Program-made: the position numbers and the translations under genes
Part shown: one piece after another, positions 57,694-64,000 of the stretch
Layout: every line of letters starts with the position of its first letter
Position numbering within the stretch: the first letter of the stretch is position 1
The notes under the pieces: generated by a model
Told to the model about the DNA's origin: nothing
Database searches by the model: none
The model's input: the letters and a program-made list of their open reading frames with translations, nothing else
Assembly: GCA_033857955.1 (NCBI GenBank)
Contig: JAWVCW010000001.1
Coordinates: 12,143-76,142, forward strand
Reading direction: 5' to 3'
DNA: 64,000 nt
Source: Gaiellasilicea sp033857955
GTDB lineage: Bacteria; Actinomycetota; Thermoleophilia; Gaiellales; Gaiellaceae

Positions 57694-60582
57694 ATGTCCG
57701 AGCACGAGACAACCATTCACGCGACGCTGGAGGCCGTCTGGCAGCAGGACGCGACCGCATTCCTCTTCGTCCGCGACGCCAACGGAGAGCTGACGGCCGG
57801 CGACCTGGAGCTCGGAAAGCCTGCCGTCGCGAAGCTCGCGCTCGTCGGCGACGGGTTTCCAGCCCGGCGGCTGGACGTCCACCAGCTGATCCGGTTGGCA
57901 GAGGCTCCGCCGGCCGAGCCGGCTGTCGGCGGCAGCGCACGGGCGATCTTCGCGCTCGTGGAGCTGGCGCATCGCTCCGTCGCCGAAGGCCTCGTCCACC
58001 CCGACCTCGACCACGGCGGCGGCTGGTGGCACGCCTTTTGGGGGGCGACGCTCGACCAGAGCGTTCAGGCGACCCTGACCGAGATCGCCGCAGCGCTACC
58101 CGCTGTCTCCGCCGACGCGTTCGGCGGCGACCGCGAGGCCACGGTGCACGACCTGTACCCCGTGCTCGTCGACCAGATCGCGCGTGATCGCCTGCGCGCA
58201 GACGGCGTGCGCCTGGCCAGTGCGATGAAGCAGGTTCGCCCGACGGCGCTCGACCTGTTCCTCGAGGGGCTCACCGCCGCCGACCCGGTCCTTCCGCGCC
58301 ACTCCGGCTACTCGGCCCTGGACCGAAAGCTGGCCGGCTGGGTCGACGCCGGCCTCGGGCAACGCACGTCGACTCGCTGGCGGCTCGGCCTGCATCTCGA
58401 CGAGCGGGACGGCGACGCGCTCGTGCTCGAGCTCTGGCTGCAGGCCGAGGACGACCCGACGCTCGGGCTGCCCGCGTCGCTGCTCTGGAGCGGCGACGAC
58501 GACGTCTTCTCCTTCCTGCGCGACGGCGACCCGCGCCGCGATCTGGTCCGCCAGCTCACCGAGCTCGACCCCGTGCTGGCCGAGATCGGGATCGAGTTCG
58601 ACGCAGCCGAGCCGGACGAAGCGACCCTCGAGCCGGACACCGTGCGCCTGTTTCTGCGAAACGCGATGCCGGCGCTCGAGGAGCGCGGCATCCCGGTGCT
58701 CCTGCCGGCAGCCTGGATGCGCTCCACCGGCCGGGTACGGGTCAACCTCACGGCCTCGAGCCAGCCGGCGCGGCGCGCGAGCGGCTTCCTCTCGCCGACG
58801 GAGCTGGCGCGGTTCGACTGGCGGCTCGCGGTGGGAGACGTCGTCCTGACCGACAAGGAGCTCGCAGAGCTCGCGGCCGCCAAGGAGCCGTTCATCCGCG
58901 TGGCCGGCAAGTGGCACGCGCTCCGGCGCACGGACGTCGAGCGCGCGCTTCGCTTCCTCGACCGCCGCCGCGCCGGAGCCGGAATCGTCGATCTCGTCCG
59001 CGCTGTCTCGGGCCTCGAGACCGACGAAGCGGGCGTCGAGCTCGGCGAGGTGACGCTGGACGCCCCCCTCGCCTCGCTCCTCGAAGACGGGGACCAGCGG
59101 TTTCGCTCGCGTCCGACGCCGGCCGCCATGCAGTTCGAGCTGTTTCCGTTCCAGGAGCGCGGCCACGGCTGGCTGCGGATGCTCGGCGACCTCGGGGTGG
59201 GCGCGATCCTCGCCGACGACATGGGCCTCGGCAAGACGGTGCAGGCGATCGCGATGCTCGCCTCCGAGCGGGAGGACTTCGGGCCGGACACGCTCGGCCC
59301 CACGCTCGTCGTGTGCCCGATGAGCGTCGTCAAGCAGTGGGGAGCCGAGATCGCGCGCTTCGCACCGACGCTGCGCGTCCACCTCCACCACGGCAACGCT
59401 CGGCTCACGGGCGCAGCCCTCACCGCCGCGGCGCGCACCCACGACGTCATCGTGACCTCGTACGACATCGCCACCCGCGACATCGACACGCTCGCGCTCG
59501 TCACGTGGGACCGGCTGCTGCTCGACGAGGCGCAGGACGTCAAGAACCCGGCCACGAAGCGGGCACGTGCGCTCCGGCGGCTGCCCGCACGGCGGAAGCT
59601 CGCGATGACCGGCACCCCGATCGAGAACCGGCTCGGCGAGCTGTGGGCGATCATGGACATCGTCAACCCGGGCCTGCTCGGCTCGCGCGACTGGTTCGAC
59701 CGCACCTTCGCCCGGCCGATCGAGGCGTTCGGGAACAACGAGGCGCTGGAGCGGCTGCGCTCGATCGTGCAGCCGTTCATCCTCCGGCGGCCGAAGGACT
59801 CGCCCGAGGTCGAGCTCGAGCTGCCGCCGATCACGATCGCCAAGGACTACTGCCTGCTGACGGTGGAGCAGGCGAGCCTGTACCGCGCGACGGTCGACCG
59901 CTGGATGGCGCGCGTCGAGGCCCACGAGGACCGCTTCGGCCGGCGGGGCGCCGTGCTGGCGATGCTCAGCCAGCTGAAGCAGGTCTGCAACCACCCGGAG
60001 ATGCTGCTGGCGACCGGCCGGCCGCTCGACGGCCGCTCCGGCAAGCTCGACCGGCTGCTCGAGCTACTCGAGCTGGTGCCGGCCGGCGACAAGGCACTCG
60101 TCTTCACGCAGTACCCCGGCTTCGACCGGCTCGTGCCCCACCTCGAGCAGCAGCTCGGCAAAAGTGTCGGCTTCTTCCACGGCCGCCTCAACGCCCGGCA
60201 GCGCGAAGAGCTCCTGGCCTCGTTCGCCACCGAAGAGGGTCCCTCGGTGCTCGTGATCTCGATCAGAGCAGGCGGGCGCGGACTCAACCTGCCGGCCGCC
60301 AACCACGTCATCCACTTCGACCGCTGGTGGAACCCGGCTGTCGAGCAACAGGCCACAGATCGTGCCCACCGGTTCGGCCAGCGCAAGCACGTGTACGTGC
60401 ACAGCCTGATCAGCACCGGCACGCTCGAGGAGCGGATCGACCAGCTGCTCGACTCGAAGCGCGAGCTCGCGGAGAGCGTGATCGCAGGCCGCTCGGAGGA
60501 CTGGCTCGGCGACCTCGATCTCGGCGCGATCCGGGCAGCGGTCGAGCTCTCAGTCGACCCGTTCGAGGAGGAAGCAGCGTGA
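57694..60582 (+). CDS. SNF2-family DNA/chromatin-type helicase
   Basis: A 962-residue Swi2/Snf2 ATPase. About 450 N-terminal residues form the SNF2-associated region. Walker A/Ia are LADDMGLGKTVQAIAM, motif II LLLDEAQDVKNPAT, motif III MTGTPIENRLGELW. The C-terminal helicase half has LVFTQYPGFDRL, VLVISIRAGGRGLNLPAA, HFDRWWNPAVEQQATDR and FGQRKHVYVH. The bacterial RapA/HepA-type enzymes of this class remodel protein-DNA or RNA polymerase complexes. The ATG at 57694 has GAAAGG just upstream. It is coupled to a SWIM zinc-finger gene. Confidence 0.93.
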   Translation: MSEHETTIHATLEAVWQQDATAFLFVRDANGELTAGDLELGKPAVAKLALVGDGFPARRLDVHQLIRLAEAPPAEPAVGGSARAIFALVELAHRSVAEGLVHPDLDHGGGWWHAFWGATLDQSVQATLTEIAAALPAVSADAFGGDREATVHDLYPVLVDQIARDRLRADGVRLASAMKQVRPTALDLFLEGLTAADPVLPRHSGYSALDRKLAGWVDAGLGQRTSTRWRLGLHLDERDGDALVLELWLQAEDDPTLGLPASLLWSGDDDVFSFLRDGDPRRDLVRQLTELDPVLAEIGIEFDAAEPDEATLEPDTVRLFLRNAMPALEERGIPVLLPAAWMRSTGRVRVNLTASSQPARRASGFLSPTELARFDWRLAVGDVVLTDKELAELAAAKEPFIRVAGKWHALRRTDVERALRFLDRRRAGAGIVDLVRAVSGLETDEAGVELGEVTLDAPLASLLEDGDQRFRSRPTPAAMQFELFPFQERGHGWLRMLGDLGVGAILADDMGLGKTVQAIAMLASEREDFGPDTLGPTLVVCPMSVVKQWGAEIARFAPTLRVHLHHGNARLTGAALTAAARTHDVIVTSYDIATRDIDTLALVTWDRLLLDEAQDVKNPATKRARALRRLPARRKLAMTGTPIENRLGELWAIMDIVNPGLLGSRDWFDRTFARPIEAFGNNEALERLRSIVQPFILRRPKDSPEVELELPPITIAKDYCLLTVEQASLYRATVDRWMARVEAHEDRFGRRGAVLAMLSQLKQVCNHPEMLLATGRPLDGRSGKLDRLLELLELVPAGDKALVFTQYPGFDRLVPHLEQQLGKSVGFFHGRLNARQREELLASFATEEGPSVLVISIRAGGRGLNLPAANHVIHFDRWWNPAVEQQATDRAHRFGQRKHVYVHSLISTGTLEERIDQLLDSKRELAESVIAGRSEDWLGDLDLGAIRAAVELSVDPFEEEAA

Positions 60583-61265
60583 CTGAGCGCCTTGGAAGAG
60601 GACCGTGGGCGCGTCTCCTCGTGAGCGCGGTGCTCCCGGACGAAGGGTCGTCGCTCGCCGAGCGTGGCCGCGTGCTGGTCGAAGAGGACGCCGTTCGCGA
60701 CCTCACGGTGACGGCGGGAGCCGTCGCGGCGCGCGTGGCAGACTGCGACGTGACGATCGCCGCCGAGCCGGTGCCACCGCGCATCTGGGCCGCGATGACT
60801 CGGTACGCACGCGGCAACACGCCGCTCGAGGCTGCCGTCGAAGGGCGTGCGCAGTCGGTGCAGTTGGAGCACCTGATGATGGTGGACTGGGAGCAGCCGC
60901 TCGTTCCACGCACGAACGCGCTCGCTCGGGACTGCACGTGCGGACGGGCAGGCGGGTGCGAGCACCTCGCAGCGCTTGCATACGCGTTCGCGCGGGAGAT
61001 CGACCGTGATCCGTCGGTCCTGCTCCGCTGGCGAGGCTGCGAGGCCCAGGAGGAGGCCGAGCCGACGGTGCCCGAAACCCCGGCCGTCATGCCCGAGGAC
61101 GCGTGGGACGCCGGACCGCTACCGCAGCCGCGCCCCCTGCGGCCGCTTCCGACGGGTGCGGTCCTGAAGCGCCTTGGGCCGAGCGGGCTCCGCGTCGGCG
61201 GGACGGACCTCGCAGAACTGCTGCAACGAGCGTACGCGTCGTTCGCAGCGTCGCCTCGCCGCTAG
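60579..61265 (+). CDS. SWIM zinc-finger protein, partner of SNF2 helicase
   Basis: A 228-residue protein with a SWIM motif C-x-C-x6-C-x-H (DCTCGRAGGCEHLAALAYAF, about residue 112). Similar proteins pair with SNF2 helicases in actinobacteria. The GTG start overlaps the SNF2 stop (GTGA). SWIM fingers bind DNA or proteins. The two probably form one complex; its target is unknown. Confidence 0.85.
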   Translation: MTERLGRGPWARLLVSAVLPDEGSSLAERGRVLVEEDAVRDLTVTAGAVAARVADCDVTIAAEPVPPRIWAAMTRYARGNTPLEAAVEGRAQSVQLEHLMMVDWEQPLVPRTNALARDCTCGRAGGCEHLAALAYAFAREIDRDPSVLLRWRGCEAQEEAEPTVPETPAVMPEDAWDAGPLPQPRPLRPLPTGAVLKRLGPSGLRVGGTDLAELLQRAYASFAASPRR

Positions 61266-62061
61266 TCCTTCACGCGACCTGCGCCGAGCCGGGTGACAGC
61301 ACACTCGCCCAGGCGAGAGTCGGCCCTGCGGCAGGCTGGGCGTACCGCCGTCTTTCCGTGCGACTCGCCAGGAGTTGTAGATCGCTCGGTGCTCGTCGGC
61401 GATCGTCCGCGCAACGAAATCGAGCTTCGCGAGCACGGCTTCGGACGCCTCGACGACGGTGAACGCCCAGTGGTGCGAGTAGAAGTCGTCCTTGTGCTCG
61501 GTGTCCGAGTCGACCTCACCTACCCCCACCGAATCCGCCGGCGAGGAGTGCGTCCGGGAACGCCTTTCTCTCGCCCCAGGTCGCTCCCAGATGGCTGAAG
61601 TAGTGGGCGACGCAGATCCGATCTTGCGGCCCCACGCCTTCGGCCTTCAGCCGCGCCAGCTCGGACTCGGCGGTGACGGCAGAACCTTCAGCGTCCCGAC
61701 CGCCGTGGCTCGGGCGCGACGAGGGTGGCACGACCTCGGTGGCGACAGCCGTTCCTACGAGCTTCGGCCCCTCGAAGGCAAACAGCGCAGTTCCTGCTTT
61801 GACGTTCTTCCAGAAGTCGGGCCAGACCGGAAAGAGCTGCACAGCCGCGGTTTCGCCCAGCGCAATCCCCTCGCCGTTGTCCGTCGTGAGCGGTGCTCCG
61901 CCGACGTTCTGCGGATCGGGCGCGTCGATGCTCCAGTTCGCCCGGTAGTCGCCGATCGCGAGCGGATGGTTACGGCCACCCTCGTCGGTGGTCATCAGCC
62001 GGAACGTCGCTCGCAGGAACCCGTGCTTTTCAGCCAATCCGGCGTATGGCTCAGACGCCAC
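61262..62061 (-). pseudogene. Disrupted gene with EF-Tu-C-like and RraB-like parts
   Basis: From the GTG at 62061 one frame encodes HGFLRATFRLMTTDEGGRNH and VGTAVATEVVPP, like the third domain of EF-Tu. It continues into ARLKAEGVGPQDRICVAHYF and ends in a stop at 61516 just after GGFGGG. The rest (GEVDSDTEHKDDFYSHHWAF, VARTIADEHRAIYNSWRVAR) is in another frame from about 61527. Together the last parts resemble the RNase E inhibitor RraB. A G-run (GGTGGGGGTA) at the break suggests an indel. The 3' end is uncertain; it may run to a stop at 61262. Confidence 0.55.
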
Positions 62062-62272
62062 ACGCCGAAGCCTAGGTCGAGACGCTGATGGCCGTCGGCG
62101 CGACCGAGACGCGTCACGACCGGGCCTGCTCGAAATACGGGTGCTAGCCGCACCCTGCCGGGCGGTTAGAGCTGCGAGGCTGGTCTCGACGATCGCAGAA
62201 GGCACCCGCTTCGCTTCGCGGTGGCAGATGCGTCGCCCCCACCAATAACTCGACTCGAAGGAGCACCAGAAC

Positions 62273-62995
62273 ATGACCTCCCCGCAAGCCGCCTTTCCGG
62301 TTCGCCTGACCGGCGAGCTCGACCCCGACGTGGGACGCTGGCAGTGGCTTTTCAAGTGGCTGCTCGCTATCCCGCACTTCATCGTTCTCTTCTTCCTCTG
62401 GATCGGCTTCGCGGTCTCGACCGTCGTCGCGGGCTTTGCGATCCTCTTCACCGGCCGCTACCCCCGCAGAATCTTCGACTTCAACGTCGGCGTCCTCCGC
62501 TGGTCGTGGCGCGTTGGCTTCTACTCCTACAGCGCCCTCGGCACAGACAAATACCCGCCCTTCTCCCTTGCCGATGAGCCGGCGTACCCGGCGAGGCTCG
62601 AAGTCGAGTATCCCGAGCGGCTCTCGCGCGGTCTCGTCCTCGTCAAGTGGTGGCTCCTCGCGATCCCGCAGTACCTGATCGTCGCGATCTTCACCGGCGG
62701 GGCATGGTCTGCCTGGACAGGTGACGGCGACGGCTGGCTCTATGCCACCGGCGGTGGCCTGATCGGGTTGCTCGTGCTCTTTGCCGGACTTGCCCTGCTC
62801 TTCACGAGTCGCTACCCCCGACCGCTCTACGACTTCGTCCTCGGTCTGAACCGCTGGGTCTTCCGAGTCGCCGCCTACGCGGGCCTCATGACCGACACCT
62901 ACCCGCCGTTTCGGCTCGACCCCGGCAGCACTGAGCCCCCCGCGGCGACGGGCACCGACACGGCAGTGTCGACGACTCCGGTGCCGACCGCCTAG
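62273..62995 (+). CDS. DUF4389 membrane protein
   Basis: A 240-residue membrane protein made of two similar halves: FPVRLTGELDPDVGRWQWLF... TGRYPRRIFDFNVGVLRW and LEVEYPERLSRGLVLVKWWL... SRYPRPLYDFVLGLNRW. Each half has two hydrophobic segments and a YPP motif (TDKYPPFSL, TDTYPPFRL). Function unknown. A good GAAGGAGCACCAGAAC site precedes the ATG. A strong terminator follows. Confidence 0.88.
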   Translation: MTSPQAAFPVRLTGELDPDVGRWQWLFKWLLAIPHFIVLFFLWIGFAVSTVVAGFAILFTGRYPRRIFDFNVGVLRWSWRVGFYSYSALGTDKYPPFSLADEPAYPARLEVEYPERLSRGLVLVKWWLLAIPQYLIVAIFTGGAWSAWTGDGDGWLYATGGGLIGLLVLFAGLALLFTSRYPRPLYDFVLGLNRWVFRVAAYAGLMTDTYPPFRLDPGSTEPPAATGTDTAVSTTPVPTA

Positions 62996-63001
62996 CGCAC
63001 G

Positions 63002-63033
63002 GAAGGCCCGCCTGACGCATTAGGCGGGCCTTC
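63002..63033. terminator. Bidirectional terminator between DUF4389 and SDR genes
   Basis: GAAGGCCCGCCT and the exact complement form a 12-bp stem with an 8-base loop. The SDR stop codon (63020-63022) lies inside it. It should serve both convergent genes. Confidence 0.8.
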
Positions 63034-63805
63034 GCGTGTCGCGGCCGTCAGCCGTCTCGTTTGTGGCCAGGAAGGTGGCGGCGGCGGCTTCGCCCGCCGC
63101 GAAGCTCTTCTCCGCGAGCCAGCCGCCGTCGACCGTCAGTGCAACGCCGTTCACGTACGCGGACTGGTCGCTTGCGAGGAAGAGCGCAGCGTCGGCGACG
63201 TCGGCAGCAGTCCCGGCGCGGCCCTGGGGGACGACCGTGCGCAGGCCCTCCTCGAAGGCGTCTTCGGCGAAGTAGTGCTCGGTCAACGGTGTCCGGATCA
63301 GGCCGGGGCAGAGTGCGTTGACGCGGATCCCTGCCGGGCCAAGGTCGCGTGCCAGGCTCTTCGTGAGCCCGATCACGGCGTGTTTCGCCGCCGTGTAGGC
63401 CGGGCGCCGCGCGAGCCCGATCAGGCCGCCGACGGAGGAGACGTTCACGATCACGCCCCCAGCGCTCTCGCGCATCCGTCGGGCCGCGGCCTGGCAGCAG
63501 TAGAACGTTCCACTCAGGTTGACGGCGATCACGTTGTCCCACTCCTCGGTCGCCATCGTGTAGACGTCTCCGATCTCACGGACGCCCGCGCTGTTCACGA
63601 GGACGTCGATGCGCCCCTCTGAGTCCACGACCTGGTCGACGGCGCGCTCGACGTCGGTGGGTGACCGGACGTCGCCGTGGATCGCCACCTCGCCCACGCG
63701 GTCGAAGCCGGTCACGCGGGCGCCCTCGCGCAGGAAGCGCTCGGCGATCTCGCGGCCGATCCCGCTCGCAGCCCCCGTGACCAGCACAACCCGGTTCTTC
63801 AGCAT
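63020..63805 (-). CDS. Short-chain dehydrogenase/reductase
   Basis: A 261-residue classical SDR. The cofactor loop is VTGAASGIGREIAERF, with GDV (NAD-type Asp region), NSAG and the catalytic Ser/Tyr/Lys as NVSSVGG and YTAAKH. The C-terminal VNGVALTVDGGWLAE is typical. Substrate unknown. GGAGGAGG upstream of the ATG is a strong ribosome binding site. Confidence 0.92.
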   Translation of the reverse strand: MLKNRVVLVTGAASGIGREIAERFLREGARVTGFDRVGEVAIHGDVRSPTDVERAVDQVVDSEGRIDVLVNSAGVREIGDVYTMATEEWDNVIAVNLSGTFYCCQAAARRMRESAGGVIVNVSSVGGLIGLARRPAYTAAKHAVIGLTKSLARDLGPAGIRVNALCPGLIRTPLTEHYFAEDAFEEGLRTVVPQGRAGTAADVADAALFLASDQSAYVNGVALTVDGGWLAEKSFAAGEAAAATFLATNETADGRDTRRPA

Positions 63806-63834
63806 CCACCCCTCCTCCGAAGTACGTTAACCCC

Positions 63835-64000
63835 ATGAGTGCGTGGACGATCACCGGGCCTCGTCACGCGGGGATCACCGTCTCAGACCTCGACCGCTCA
63901 CTCGAGTTCTACTGCGGCCTGCTCGGGCTCGAGCTTCTCTGGCGGCGACTCTACGAGGAGCCGGCAATCACGCGGATCGTCGGCGTTCCCGAGGCGACGG
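63835..64000 (+). CDS. VOC-family protein (partial)
   Basis: The first 55 codons of a glyoxalase-fold protein: MSAWTITGPRHAGITVSDLD, then SLEFYCGLLGLELLWRRLYE. The His in RHAGITV is a usual metal ligand. It is cut by the window end. It is divergent from the SDR gene, with a 29-bp gap. Confidence 0.75.
   Translation, partial: MSAWTITGPRHAGITVSDLDRSLEFYCGLLGLELLWRRLYEEPAITRIVGVPEAT

Overview
The window is GC-rich, densely packed bacterial chromosome with actinobacterial gene order. The order scpA-scpB, rluB, tyrA, aroA, cmk, plsC, der, gpsA, the riboflavin genes joined to rpe-rsmB-fmt-def-priA, a plant-type (class II) DAHP synthase and a SepIVA-like protein beside DUF177 and rnc all point to an actinobacterium. 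I infer a deep-branching lineage such as Thermoleophilia/Gaiellales, but only from the style of the proteins and gene order. I found no rRNA, tRNA, CRISPR array, integrase, transposase or prophage.

Left part (1-12.9 kb). The end of a secreted lipase is followed by a long leftward block for lipid and translation housekeeping: rnc, acpP, plsX, rpmF, an ABC-F ATPase, yceD (DUF177), a SepIVA-like coiled-coil protein, coaD, rsmD, recG, degV (fakB-like), a lone receiver domain, fakA and asp23, with rpmB upstream on the same strand. FakA/DegV, PlsX and AcpP together suggest fatty acids are activated to acyl-phosphate and fed into phospholipid synthesis.

13-22.5 kb. A small MltG-like gene (+) faces a leftward block: priA, def, fmt, rsmB, rpe, ribD, ribE, ribBA, ribH. 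Many neighbours in this window overlap as ATGA or GTGA, so translational coupling is the rule.

22.5-27.5 kb. A rightward five-gene iron-type operon lies between priA and metK: a lipoprotein, an FTR1 permease, a hydantoinase/oxoprolinase-like ASKHA protein, a membrane-anchored helical protein and a DtxR-family regulator. A perfect palindrome resembling a DtxR/IdeR box sits just upstream. This is the most promising candidate for an undescribed system.

27.5-43.9 kb. A broken DUF4230 gene precedes a core leftward block (metK, gpsA, der, plsC, cmk, aroA, tyrA, DAHP synthase). A rightward trpS-cax pair has what looks like a complete Trp attenuator: promoter, 21-codon leader with Trp-Ser-Trp, and a perfect terminator hairpin. 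Then come rluB, an M29 aminopeptidase, a GrpB pseudogene, scpB, scpA and lgt.

44-64 kb. This is a more accessory region: CHRD protein, sulfite oxidase-like molybdoenzyme, membrane serine protease, ECF sigma factor with an anti-sigma-like partner, VOC proteins, Na+/H+ antiporter, secreted glycoside hydrolase, dnaE, a papain-like peptidase, an SNF2 helicase with a SWIM partner, a disrupted RraB-like gene, a DUF4389 membrane protein and an SDR enzyme.

Across the window there are odd-length palindromes with an A/T centre, in several sequence families, both between genes and in frame inside ribH and rsmB. They look like REP-type mobile palindromes. Four accessory genes carry frameshifts, while the housekeeping genes are intact.
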